A stretch of 64,000 bases of DNA from Chromobotia macracanthus (GCA_036877525.1 JAZGTH010000014.1:3670501-3734500), one strand, 5' to 3'; positions 38,736 through 50,125 are shown, counted from the stretch's first letter. The notes: generated by a model from the letters alone, not told the origin. Translations and numbers: made by a program.

Positions 38736-39139
38736 TATAGTATGTATAATAGTATTGTTTGTGACATCATCTTTTACATTTTTAAGGAATACAATTCTGT
38801 ATGTCTATACCTTTATTGCATTTAGAGTATTAGAGTAAATGTATTAACTATATGTTTTTGGATAGCAGTGCATCCCAATATAATACACAATCAAAAGTTA
38901 TTAATACACACTCAACAGTCAAGACTCTCATTATGAGTACAGTACAAACCTTTTGTGTGTAGTAGAATTAATTCTTAAGACTTGAAGAAACGTAGGGATG
39001 TGAATTTTAAATGAAGACTTTTGAGCACACCAGGAGCACAGAAAGACAGAGATACTGTAGACAGCCAGGCAGACAGACAGATAATGTGTTGCATGCACTC
39101 AGGCTACAATATTTTCGAAGGGTTTGGAGATTAACCTTT

Positions 39140-39430
39140 TGAATGCAACGTTGGGGATATGCTGTCCCTCCCCCATCCTCGCAGGATACGCTCGACTCCT
39201 CTAATAAGCTGCCTGACATTTCGCTTAATCCAATAAAAAACAACATGGCCGCTGTGCAGGGATCTGATATTGGTAATTGGAACTTTTTAATGCTGTTGTC
39301 CATCTCTGTTCCGCCGTTGTTTAATTTCAATGCCTCTAGTGATGCAATTAACATTTTTTACAGCAAAACTTGGAACAGCTCTTTCCAGCGGGCAGGAGAA
39401 AGGAACATTCCTCATCTTGTTTAATCAAGG
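39140..39430. promoter_or_regulatory. Candidate conserved non-coding element
   Basis: A repeat-free block with a YY1-like AACATGGCCGC core (near 39242) and a TTCGCTTAATCCAATAAAA stretch. It sits just before a family A copy. Open frames on both strands here have no protein character. Conservation untested. Confidence 0.25.
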
Positions 39431-39447
39431 TCTCACCTTAGCACATT

Positions 39448-39741
39448 CCCAGTTAACAATTTTTGGTTGTAAGAACGTTTTCCTAATATTTCCATTAAGT
39501 AACAAAAACATTAAAAATAATATTTTGAATGTTCTAGGAAAGTTCAAAACGTCCAGTCTTTCAGACGTTGTATTAACGTTATTGCTTCATTATAAGAACA
39601 GTTTTTAAAATTCGCAACATTTTTTAAAATGTTCCACTGACAAAAATAACTTTTTTGATAAATATGATATACAGCAAAAAAATTGAGAGAATTTGAGAGA
39701 ACTTTTAAAGAACGTTTTGGGAATGTTCCTTGTTCACTGGG
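39448..39741 (+). mobile_element. Family A miniature transposon, copy 13
   Basis: Starts CCCAGTTAACAATTTTTGG and ends CCTTGTTCACTGGG, 294 bp. It is flanked by TT on both sides (39446-39447 and 39742-39743). Both ends are mutated relative to consensus. Confidence 0.9.
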
Positions 39742-40212
39742 TTTTCCTGCCACCAAGGGCCATTTTTTGATTCGCTCATGCTGTGGCGTATCAGTTTTCT
39801 GATGCTTCTGTTATGGATGTTTGGTGACGGGTTTTCAGCAGTCAAGCATGCAGGCAGCGATTACTTCAGGTGTTTGAATCTTGTCGGTGTGGGCACCTTA
39901 GCTTTCAAAACAAGGTTGTTCTTCTTTTGCCTTTTATGAAGCTGACAAACTCGTCTCCTGATGGTTGTCGAAATTTCATTTGTAGTTTGTTTTTGGGGAC
40001 CTATATTTGCAAAACAAACCCTGACTGTACATAACCCCTTACATGCCACTATTAAAAAGTGATAGCCCATCCAAAAACTAACATTTTGTTTTTTTATATT
40101 TTAGAAGGATTTCCATCTACCTCCATCGCTTTTTGTCAAGTCTGTGCTGGACCTCTTCATCCTAATCTTATTATTTATGTCTACTAGGTCATTTTGTCTG
40201 GTAAAATGAAAC
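39742..40212. other. Non-coding intergenic DNA
   Basis: GTGATAGCCCATCCAAAAAC at about 40061 may be a solo end of the 'ATAGT..ATCCC' repeat. Confidence 0.4.
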
Positions 40213-40432
40213 AGTTCTTACAACCCCAAATCAGAAAAAGTTGGGACAGTATGGAAAACACAAATAAAAAAAGAAAGTAGTGATTTCTAAATTTACTTTG
40301 ACTTGTATTTCATTGCAGACAATACAACAGCACATTATTTAATGTGTTCCTCGTGATTTTTATTGTTTTTTCTTCAAAAAAAACAAAATTCCTATTTTGG
40401 TTCTTGCAACGCATTTCAAAAAAAGTTGGAAG
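40213..40432 (+). repeat. Fish 'ACAACCCCAAATCAGAAAAA' interspersed repeat
   Basis: ACAACCCCAAATCAGAAAAA, then GTGATTTCTAAATTTACTTT, then GCAACGCATTTCAAAAAAAG. This is a repeat I recognise as widespread in bony fish; I cannot name its class. Confidence 0.7.
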
Positions 40433-42959
40433 CTATAAGTCAATGCTTGTTAGTGTGTTTAAGCCTAAGCTAAAGGTCTGTCTAGAGAGCACACTGTGGT
40501 CCAGCACTCAGAGAAAAAAGCTTCGAGCTAAATGAGCTCGGCACAGCTCAGAGGAAAGTAACATGCAAAAAGACCAGACTTTATCTTTCCCACATTCCTC
40601 TCTCTTATTAATTAATACCTGCCCCCAAGCTACTGATATATACAAACAAGAAGAAGCGCAAATGAAATGTGCCTGCAAATTAAGGCAAATACAAGATGGA
40701 ATTAAATTTTCATCCAACATTATTTAAAAAAAAAAAAATATTGTAGCTCAGATTATGCTTTTCATAAAATTCCTAATAAGCTTAGAACTTGGAAAGTGAA
40801 TTACTTTTGTGTTTAATTTCAGTGGGCCGTTGATATCAGCGCTCAATTCAGTTTGGAAGAAAATCTTATTACCCATAAAAAAAAGCTCAAATTGAAAAAA
40901 AAAGAGAGAAACTGCTGGGTCATATGAGGTTTTAAAGCAGATAAGCTGCAACTCGGAAATCTGATTAGCTGAGTCACATTCAAAGCCATTATGATTTTTC
41001 AATATGTGTTTTTCTTTTAAAAAAAGAGAGAAAGCTCATTGATTTCAAAAATCATGCATTTTTTCCTGGGTAACAAAGTTCAAACAGTCAAAATAAATCA
41101 GACACTTTTTTGTGCTGATCTTACTGTTTCAGGTCACCTGGAGCCAAACCGTTCACTCTGTTTCAGCGAATGAAAACGACAACCAAACCCCCCACATTAT
41201 GCAAAGAGGGAAGTTATTTGCATTATAAGCCTTGTCTGTCATTTTAGCACAGCTGCTCTCATGTGTAAACTTGCCTGTAGGTTTCTCTGGCCGACAGCCT
41301 GGAGCTCTGAACTAAACCGAAGTGCTACAATTCAGAGCATCCTCACGCTCAATTTAAACCGTCGCCTGTCGGCTACCTCTGGGTTTTAATCTCTCTGAAT
41401 GGTGGGAACGTGAAGTAATGAGAAGAATCATTAGCCCAGAGCTAAACTTTAATGATATCGTCTATGTTCAGTGAAAATACAGATCCTTCAACCCACAGCA
41501 AACTAGAGGGTGGTAAAAATGACAACATGCAATAACGCATGCTACAGAAAATAAATAATTACCTTTTCTTAATGTTCGATGATTGGAATTTATTCACCAA
41601 TTACAGTAGCACAGCACAGACAAACAGGAAACATGGCGATGTCTATTAATAAGAGATTTTTGTTTTTTATTTTTGTGTTCTTTATGTTTGTATGCTGATG
41701 TAATTCAAATGGAAATGAAAAATGGAGGGTGTGGCTTGTTTTCCACTGGGAATTGATTGGCTCGTAGGCGTTTCAAAGTTTGCAGCAGACTGACCATTGT
41801 AGGGGAGTGGTTAACAGCTCTGGCCCCGCCCAAACTGTCACACTGACATCATCAGAGAAGGCCTGCCATTCTGGAGGGTAAGCTCATTTTCAGATTTTGA
41901 TTAAGGATTATGACAACACATAAATTAACATGAAAATAACATGCAGAGATAAATGATTTACAATAAACTGCAATATTTCATTAAAAAGCAAAAATAGTAT
42001 ATTTTAGTTTCATGGTGACTTTAATGTCACAGAAATACAGCCTTGGACAACAGCAGCTTATCCATACCAGGAACGTTTCGTTTTCACCGGTTGCACAAAA
42101 TGGCCTGTTTGTGTGTGTGTGCATGTGTGTTTAAGGGGAGGGGCATGCATAATGTCCTGTTTAATTATGTATTTAAACATTAAGTTTCAATGGCCAAAAA
42201 TAGCTCTCACTAATATCACAATTCACACATTAATGAGGAAACACTGCTGTATGCTGGATCTCAGACTGTGTTGACTTCAGCAACTTATAGCTCATTAGAC
42301 ATAATAAACCATGTCTTGCACCTCAGCCGAAGAACTACATTTATATACAGGCACTGCACGGGACTCCTGAACTGGGGGCCTTGCACGATTGCAACATATG
42401 ACAGTGGTTATGCTGGAAATGGAAGAATAGCTTTATGCTTACTGAATAATGTGCCGTTATATACTGCCTAATAAATGATTAAAAATGATATGTGAAACAG
42501 AAGGCATTATGCAATATTAACCAACTTAAAAATAATATGCGCACTGTCACATGATTACATGACCACATAAGTTACATTTGTCAGTCTGAAAATAATAAGT
42601 CACTATGTTAAAAATTGATGTCAGTTGATATTTTGCTTTATTTGTCACACTGGTGTTGGGAGTCAAGCGCTTTGCATTGTGGGATACAGTGCAGTTCATG
42701 TAGTGCTCCTGTTGTACACTGTACACTTTGGTAAATGAAGTATGCCACTCCAAACACAGGCAGATACGATCAGGGTCACAGAGAATTGGGTAAGAAACTG
42801 CAACTTTTTCTTTATATAGATAAAAGTTACGATTCAGTCACACACACAAGGACTAAAGGCATCATAAACTTACAAGCAGTAGAAAACGAACGAACTTAGA
42901 CTAAAAGGAAACAAAGAAAAACTGACTGAGACTAACGACAAACAGAGAAGGTATTTCCA
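40433..42959. other. Non-coding intergenic DNA
   Basis: About 2.5 kb with no family A copy. Short poly-A runs at 40725-40737. The region 41100-41470 is repeat-poor and slightly GC-richer. No gene-like frame. Confidence 0.45.
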
Positions 42960-43240
42960 TCCGTCTGGCTTTGGGTTAAAGCGTTCTTAAGAACCGTGAA
43001 GTGTCTTGAAGACGTTGTTCGTGTAAATGAAACAGACTGAACCATGGCACTGCGCCGATGACGGAGAATCGGCTCGGTTGAAAATAAAAACCACTTGTGT
43101 CAGGCGCCACGGCGAGATCTGAGACGCCAACCGCTGTGCTGTGTATTGTTATTTGTTGCGGTTGTGTTGACTGTGTCGGAATATTAAACGTTTCATGTCT
43201 TTGGAAAAAAATATTAAATAATAAAACCTCATTTAGATAT
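42960..43240 (+). other. Possible convergent transcript end
   Basis: A CpG-containing, repeat-free block ends in AAATAAAAACC (43082-43092), a TG-rich stretch (43136-43180) and a second AATAAAACC near 43219. That layout resembles a plus-strand polyadenylation site facing the protocadherin 3' end. No coding frame supports it; low confidence. Confidence 0.15.
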
Positions 43241-43544
43241 GAATACTATGCTTCTCTTTCACTTGCTTACAACAAACTTTCTTTTTGCCCATCTCTGCAC
43301 CTGGGTACCGATAAACCCACTGGGTTAGGAGAAAACAAACGAGAAAGTCTGGGAGAGCTGCCTTTGAGCCAGGAAAACAGATGCACTGGTAGAACAATGA
43401 ATGAATAAATAAACCAACAAATAAACAACACAACAGACGTGACGTGAGTTTTTTCTCCCTGTGGTAGATGTGCAGATCGACCTTCGGTTAAAGCACCCCC
43501 CGGACAATGCTTTCTGATGACATAAATAGCCGATCATAAAACCT

Positions 43545-45716
43545 CAGGTTTTCTTTATATACATTTTATTAAAGTGTCTCATGTCATTGTGGCAGCTTGT
43601 TTAGTCACAATGCGGCAAAAGTTTGAAAACAACTGATTATTTACGAGAAGGGAGTTTTTTTGTATTAAATTGATGTTCCTGGGAAGAGTTTAAATGCCAA
43701 AGTACAATGTGTGGGCAGGGTACTGTTCTATTAAAATAAATAGATATTCATGTATTCATTGTTTAGAAAAAGAAGCAATGATACGCGGAAAGTGCACAAG
43801 GTTATTTACAAACCATAAGCTAAACTGAAAGAATAGGTTGTTTAACTTCTAGTGCTACAATTGAGCATAGAAAAGGCGAAAACAATGTCATAAAAGTAGA
43901 ACTGTACATAAAAGTGGCAGGTTTTGTGCATTTACAGGCAGAGCTGTGAACAGACAAATTAGATAGAATTTATGAATTCTGATTAGCTGAAGACAAGAAC
44001 GTAACATGCACATTAACTCCCAAGAGGAAACCGATTTTGGTCCTTATTTACCAAACGAAAAGCACATCGTTTTGAAGTCCGCATTACAGTACAAACGACA
44101 AATATCGTTGTATGTTAAAATAGAGAGGCTAGCGAAAAATTCAACAATGTAATCTTGTTTGTTAAAAAAATTAGCTGCCCCACAGAATAGTCTTTGTATT
44201 GAAAAAGATGTACGCACAATGTCGTCATGTTTAGTGGCTGTTATACAGCTGTTTCTTTTACACAAAAACAAGTTGCTTTGTAAGCAGTGAACATATAAGC
44301 TGTTTGTCCGCAACGTTTAGAAAACATTGCCTGTCCAAACGCACATCAGCGAGTTGATCTTTCAAGCAGAAAGAGAGAATCAAGTATTAAACCGAATGAA
44401 AATGAAACTCATAGTTTGAGCACTACTAAGGCAACAGCAGCCAAGTACAATATAAGCCCATGTATATTACAACACAACCATATATTAATTTAATAAAATA
44501 CACAATATAGCTCTTGTACACATAACAATTTGGCTCAAATGCACAGAAACTGCAGAAAAATCAATAAAAATATGTCGCTTTGATGTAAACACATTAAGTT
44601 GGATACATTTTGCACATTAAATGATATTGTGTATGTGACAATGTGAAGGGACATTTCCTTTTTTTTACTCTTTTTTGTTTATGATCTGTTTTTTGTTTTT
44701 TTGAAACAGTGTCCTTTGCAGTTTAATAAATATCTTGAACTGCATTTTCATCCTGTGCACAACCTCCGTTTTCAGAGATGAATGTTTTTCCCACTTTTTT
44801 TTTACAAAATGTATAAATATTTTCAGCGTTTTCTGGACACTATACATACGTTCATATATTTATATATATTTATCTATATGTATATATAGATATCTTTTCA
44901 CAGTTGAGGAAAAATGTCCCTAATATACAAGAGGGTGACTGTTATAACTTAACCTCAGACAGGTGAAGTCACTTTAAAAGTAGAGAAAAGCAGAAGACAG
45001 ATGCGATCACACAGAGGACCAATAAGTGAGAGCAACAGGTTCACCGTTCTGGAATGTTCCATACATACATATACATGGGGGAGGACACAGTTTACACATG
45101 TGGCTAGAAATGACTGGTGAATAATGGTTACATTTCATAATCAACCCTCCCCAACCCACCCGGAAGAATCATCACCCCACACACCCCTCAGAATTTGCTG
45201 ATATCATTAGCACTTCTTATGCTGATATTACAAAGCCATTAAAAGTTAAAGAGAATGTCTCTGACTTGGTGTGGTCCGATCGCACACCCCTCCCTTTGAC
45301 TGCGATTGTCAGAACAAACTGTTTTCGACCACCCCTCCTGAAGTCCCTGGCTGGGAGAGGTGGTACGTTCTGTCTGCGGTACGGTAACAGAAAGATGTTA
45401 CTATAAGAATCAGTTTTAAGCTGGTGGGCACTTGAAGAAGAAAAGCTTGCTATAAGCCAGAGAAAAACAACTTCTGCAACTCCAAAAGAATTACCTTGCC
45501 ACCAAAACACAACAGCGTCCAGATAAACAAAAGCAAACTGTTTTGTTTTGCTTGTTTTCCCTTTTTTGTATTCGTCAAAATCTTTAAGTACTCGCATTTT
45601 TGTCCACTTCAACTGTCTCATCGGCACTCTCTCAGAGAGCGTCTTAACTCTGTCTATATTTCCTCCGGCTATTCTGTTGTTTCTGATGCTCATGTTCAAG
45701 TGCGGGAGGAACCATC
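43545..45716 (-). other. pcdh17: Presumed 3' UTR of the protocadherin gene
   Basis: About 2.2 kb downstream of the stop codon with no copy of any repeat family found elsewhere in the window. It ends near an AATAAA signal on the minus strand. The absence of transposons is in line with a transcribed, constrained UTR. Pumilio-type UGUAAAUA (43803-43810, minus) and UGUAUAUA (43556-43563, minus) motifs are present. The 3' boundary is inferred; earlier ATTAAA-type signals (for example near 44485) could be used instead. Confidence 0.5.
43565..43570 (-). promoter_or_regulatory. Candidate polyadenylation signal AATAAA
   Basis: TTTATT on the plus strand reads AATAAA on the minus strand, about 2.15 kb past the stop codon. 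Cleavage would be expected about 10-30 bp beyond it, near 43535-43555. Confidence 0.4.
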
Positions 45717-46420
45717 TTACTTTCTGAGGGGGGTGTTTTCGCTTCCCCGACAATCCTGCAGTAGTTTGTCGATGTCTCTGACCACCTGGTCTGCGTCTGT
45801 GATGCCAAGACCCATCTCTCCTCCTCCCTGCTCTAAGACGCAGTCCATTTCCACCGCCGTCTCCTGGCTGATCCGCGATCGTGCCTCAGCCAGGACTTTG
45901 GCCACTGGGTCAGAAGGAGGCAGGGTCGAGTAGCCCTGCTCTTTGTTCTGCTTGTTGGGAGAGATGTATTGTCCATCTGGGGGTCCATAGTGGCTGGTGC
46001 TAGGCTTGCTTTCTGCTCCATCACCCATCCCTTTGGCTGAAGAACAGGGGGAACCTGTATTACAACCCTTGGTGGGACTACAAGAGGCAGAGGGGACCTC
46101 TTGTAACAAAGGGCTGAGGGCACGTTTGGTCTTTAAATAGGGTTTAACATTTGCCACGAGAATGGTGTGGTCCCGACGTTCCTTTCCGAACGTGCAGAAT
46201 GTTTTTTTGCCATTGGGGTTGCAAACGGTCTCGTAGGTTTCAGGCTCCACAGCCACTGCTTCCATGCCAGCCGGGACAAACAGGTTGGTACGATAGTCCG
46301 AACCCTCGGCCTGGGGAGTTCCAGCTCCTCCGGCCCCTGCTGCAGGAAACTGAGGCATCCAACACCGGTCCGAATGACCCAGCACTCGACACTCCTCTGT
46401 GCAATTTAAACAATCCTCCT
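45717..46420 (-). CDS. pcdh17: Protocadherin-17 (delta-2 protocadherin), last coding exon
   Basis: Encodes the C-terminal 233 residues of the cytoplasmic tail of a homophilic cell-adhesion receptor of neurons, ending in TAA at 45717-45719. Visible in order: an acidic, cysteine-containing start; the delta-protocadherin signature LGHSDRCWMP (exon residues about 13-22); a Tyr-rich linker; FCTFGK (residues 74-79), which fits the WIRS pattern used to recruit the WAVE actin regulator; a Lys-rich KPYLKTKRALSPLLQE segment; a low-complexity Ser/Pro region; and a C-terminal block with DKLLQDCRG. The KRALSPLLQE and DKLLQDCRG blocks are what I recall from protocadherin-17 rather than from protocadherin-10, -18 or -19. 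The exon starts after TTCTTTGTAG, so a codon is split with one base in the previous exon. The open frame extends upstream to 46520, but that part is intronic. Cadherin repeats and membrane segment are not in this window. Family assignment very likely; paralogue assignment likely. Confidence 0.85.
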
Positions 46421-46445
46421 CTACAAAGAAAGAGAGAGAGAGATG
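46421..46445 (-). other. Splice acceptor with (CT)n pyrimidine tract
   Basis: On the minus strand the intron ends CTCTCTCTCTCTTTCTTTGT followed by AG. The pyrimidine tract is a short CT microsatellite immediately before the exon. A second AG two bases into the exon would shift the frame, so the first AG is preferred. Confidence 0.75.
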
Positions 46446-48007
46446 GTTAACAGAGATAAACAGCAGCAGGCAATAAACAACAGCAGTAAAGCTGTGTTTT
46501 CTATAGGATTTTTCAGACAAACAATCCCTTGCTTGGGCTCAATTAAACAGTCCAATGTTTTGACAGTGTTACAAGTATACAGATTCTTCACGTACAGCTG
46601 ATTCTGCATGTTAACATGGCATACAAGAGAGTATTTTAACATAACAAACGACAAAAGAAAGTCTAAAGAAAAAGTACCAGGTTAATTAAATGATCAACTC
46701 ACAAATCAGACAGCTTGTTACACTTCACTGTATGTTGTGGGGAATTAGTAGCACAACAGAAACTTGTGCTGTTTATTCATTGTTAATACATAGTAAGTAG
46801 TAGCACCCACTCTTTCCTTCTCATTGCATATAATTCACAAGTTATTTTTTGCAATGTTGCAGCTAATTTAGTAGCGTGGCTCCGAAACAGCATTGCAGGA
46901 AATGCTGCGGTAAACTTTGCTTCTGAAATACCACAAACAAGCTCAACAAAAGAATAAATTATATAACACGAGGCCTCCTGCATTTGGAGGGAACCAGCTG
47001 GCTAAAGGAGTGTTTTTTGTGAACATGATCAAGGAGATGGCAAAAAAATGAAAAAATGCAACAGCCCCTCTCCCCCATGGTTACCCCCATGATACACATG
47101 CATTCTAAATCCACCCCCTTTAGTTAACAACAACTCAGTTTTGCCAAAATGTGTGGTGCTGCTATCATAAATTTATGTCACTGGGCTTTGAAGCTATCCC
47201 AAGGCAGCCCTGCCATATCACAGAGCCAAGTGTGTAGCGCGGCACTGCGGCACTTTGAGTGTGTGTGTGTGTGTTTGCCTTCTTTCATCTCATCTCAGAA
47301 GGAACCATATTTTGGATTATTGTGGGCTGTTTCTGATGGTGTGTTAAATGCTTCCCGGATTGTGAAGAGGATAAAAAAATTATGCATTTTAATACGGGAA
47401 ATGAAAGAAAAGGAAATAAGAGGAAACAAAAGGGAAAAAACATGAAAATGAAATTAATATATATAAATAACAAGGGAAGAGGAAGGAACAGCTGCTTTCC
47501 TTTGAATATAAATGCGCAGAGCTCAGGTAAAGCTGGGGCCTGGGACCACCTATGTCCACAGTCATGAACACATGCAAACCTCACACACTGTCATCAGCTC
47601 TTTGTGTGTGTGAGAAGCACAATGATTTGAGTATAACAAACAAAAGTCTTCCATGCATATTCAATAGCTTGTTGATGTCGGGCTTTTGACAACCAAAATC
47701 CTGGAAATACAAACAACCTCATAAATTTATGAGAGGAAACGTTTTCAATAATCTAGTATTTAACCCAGTCATTATTCACCCAAAAAAGAAAGTCTTTTTT
47801 GATAACAGATGATCGCTGAAAATGACTGAATCTACTGAAATGCTGGAATAATGTTCATTGATTTTACTTATAATATAAAACTATTTTAAAGCTGCAGGCA
47901 GAAATGGCAGTTCCCAACAAAGTGATGGCATCTGATGCCATTGGCAGTTCCCAACATTATTATTCTACAACTGGCAAATGTCGCTTAGTGTTTAGGTGTT
48001 AAGCAAT
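46446..48007 (-). other. pcdh17: Intron sequence
   Basis: Non-coding, presumed intron before the last exon. A short GT run at 47259-47272. No transposon family recognised. Confidence 0.5.
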
Positions 48008-48258
48008 CCCAGCTAACATTTTTAGGTTCTATAAATGTTTCCTATTTCGGTTTTTAACATTTCGGTTAAGTAATACACACATTAAGAACGTTGTTTTGAA
48101 TGTTGTAGGAACGCTCAAAACATCCAGTTTTTTGGCTTCATTGTAAGTTACAAACATTTTTAATTCTCTGACATTTTTAAAACGTTCCACTAACAACATA
48201 AGAGTAACGTTTTTGATATATACTATATATAACATTTTACTAAGGCTACTGCAAGAAT
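48008..48258 (+). mobile_element. Family A miniature transposon, copy 14 (3'-truncated)
   Basis: Starts CCCAGCTAACATTTTTAGG and keeps the body up to GGCTACTGCAAGAATTTAG, about 250 bp. The right end is lost at the edge of an exon-like open segment. Confidence 0.85.
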
Positions 48259-48404
48259 TTAGTTACAATATATACTGGAATACACTCGAGCAAATTTATG
48301 CGGATGAAACGACTGCTGCTTTTCCTCATTGGCTGAAAGTGGATGAATTGCCTGTGTTGTGACTGTGCTAAAGTGTTCACAGCTAAATTGATATCTGTGT
48401 TTAC

Positions 48405-48642
48405 CTTTGCAGAAGTATAGCCGCTGTTTATAAATGACGACCACTTGACCTTATTATCATCATTAATCATATTGTAAATTGCTTCTTCATATGTTTCTCT
48501 ACTAAAGGTCAACCCATGTCGTGAAAAATGATCCTCCGCAGCTTGCTGCCCAATCCCTATTGTTCCCAGTTTCACTGGCCAACAAAAGCCTATCCCTGGG
48601 GTTTCCTTCGGTTTGTTTCTGGTCTGTGGGGTTTCTGCTAAC
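48405..48642 (-). CDS. Unassigned exon-like segment, weak EF-hand-like motif
   Basis: On the minus strand a pyrimidine-containing stretch ending TTTTTCAAG precedes an open segment of 79 codons, which stops at a good donor, GCAAAG followed by GTAAAC. An alternative acceptor starts the exon at 48634. The product has balanced, protein-like composition: a Trp-Pro near residue 21, then helix-like YEEAIYNM and DDNKVKWSSF (residues about 51-70). These resemble the second half of an EF-hand, with Ser where the loop's last Glu would be. The surrounding frame stays open from 48659 to 48246 but is intronic or transposon sequence outside the splice sites. Its splice phase does not join to the protocadherin last exon, so it is not simply an extra pcdh17 exon. 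It could be an exon of a nested gene, an orphaned duplicate, or chance. I do not recognise the family. Confidence 0.3.
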
Positions 48643-49427
48643 CTTGAAAAAGTTTCCAAAAGTATAAAAAACCTCTATCTTTTCTCAATAGTAACGGTAC
48701 ACTGCACCTGCCTCTCCCGGGGTCAAAATGTGTCTTTACAGCACACAAATACACGTTGCACATGGACATCTATTGTTTGTCTGTGGACCGAATGCATGGA
48801 ACGTTATTTTACTGTTTGTACCCTTTATATTTATATATATAAATAATATTAATAATAATACTAATAACATTTATTCATAGGCATATGATTTTCCTTCAAC
48901 AGATTAATATGTGTTGGATTTGAATCATGCATCTATTACACTGGTGAGGGTCAGAGCATCATTCTTACAATCCGATTTATACCTTTTATTTTTATGTTCC
49001 TGTTATGAGCCAACTGGCAACTAACTCTGTATCATTTATTCACCAAAGACAATTTTTTACTTGTGTTTGACTCCTGGCGAGTGTTAATTTTGGACCCTGC
49101 TGGTACGTCCCCAGGGAAGAGACAAGAGTGTGAAAAGGGGTAAGTACTTTATAAGAGGGGAGAGAGAGAGTTTGACATTTAGCATGTGGTGCTCTTGTGT
49201 TGTGGCAGAGGAATACAAGGGCTAGTCCTGAGTGGCACTAGTATGTGTGACAAGGTGAGGACGAACATGCTGCCCACTTTAAATAATGAGATCTCCCACA
49301 TGCACACACAGATACACACGCACCGCCCCTTCAGATCAACACAGGCCTTAAATCATAACTGCTTTGCTAGTTAAATGATGTGCAGGCCAAGTATGCTGAC
49401 CAAGGGCAAGTATGCAAGTATGCCATG
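48643..49427 (-). other. Intron sequence
   Basis: Nothing recognised. Confidence 0.45.
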
Positions 49428-49628
49428 TATTCTCAGAATTTGCCCTCTGCATTTAACCCATCCAGTTAGAGGACACACATTGGAAGCAGTGGGCAGTACT
49501 CCGGTGCCCGGGTAGCGATTGGGAGTAAGGTGCTTTGCTCAAGGGCACCTCAGCTGTTTCCTGCCAGCACTGGGAATCAAACCAGTGACCTTCTTGTTGC
49601 AAGTTCAGCTCTCTAACCAGTAGGCCCC
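49428..49628 (-). mobile_element. tRNA-derived SINE, Mermaid-like, copy 2
   Basis: Same body as 14983-15201: CTCTGCATTTAACCCATCCA, AGCAGTGGGCAG and CTCAAGGGCACCTCAGCTGT on the plus strand. A decayed tRNA-like head (GGGGCCTACTGGTTAGAGAG on the minus strand) lies at the right. Confidence 0.8.
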
Positions 49629-50125
49629 AGAATTGAATTTGTTTCAGCAGGGTAAACAGTATCTGAGTGTGTGTTTGTGTACGCGTGGGACGTTTTTCTG
49701 TTTCACACTTTTATATCATCTTTAGAATCAAGACCAGCATAACTCAATGACAACCACGAACAAACATTTTTTAAAGAAAAACTGAAAAATGTTGCTAGCA
49801 GCCGTCCAGGCCAAGAGAGCAAATCGAACCGCGTTCTCTGGCATGCTCAGGAGTGACTGCTCATTCAATGGTAGCACAACAAAGCATAAATAATCTATGC
49901 TGACACATCTCCACGCAGCCACTGAGGAGGAACCAATCCTTCAATAGATTATTCATGCCTGGGCGGAACAGGTGACCTTGAGGGTTGGCAGGGTCGCCAT
50001 GACTAACAATAAGACATGTGACACCAGTCGAGGCCAATAATTCGTCGCCAGATACAAAGCAGGAAGCGCAGTGTGAAATAATGCCACCCCAAACTCCCCC
50101 GACACACAGGCATACAGTCAGCATA
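49629..50125 (-). other. Intron sequence
   Basis: A minus-strand open frame (49861-50124) is noted among rejected items. Otherwise nothing recognised. Confidence 0.4.

Noticed and set aside
45496..46450. Open frames on the plus strand opposite the protocadherin exon, and a second minus-strand frame inside it
   Set aside because: Antisense and out-of-frame shadows of the coding exon, opened by its GC-rich codons.
46421..46520. Upstream 33 codons of the open frame ending at the protocadherin stop, with a hydrophobic stretch resembling a signal peptide
   Set aside because: This part lies before the splice acceptor TTCTTTGTAG. The hydrophobic residues come from intronic CT-rich and T-rich sequence.
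49861..50124. 87-codon minus-strand frame about 1.2 kb from the orphan exon, with a partly protein-like middle (SHGDPANPQ)
   Set aside because: No acceptor-donor pair encloses it and no family is recognisable. Worth including only in a homology search for the orphan exon.
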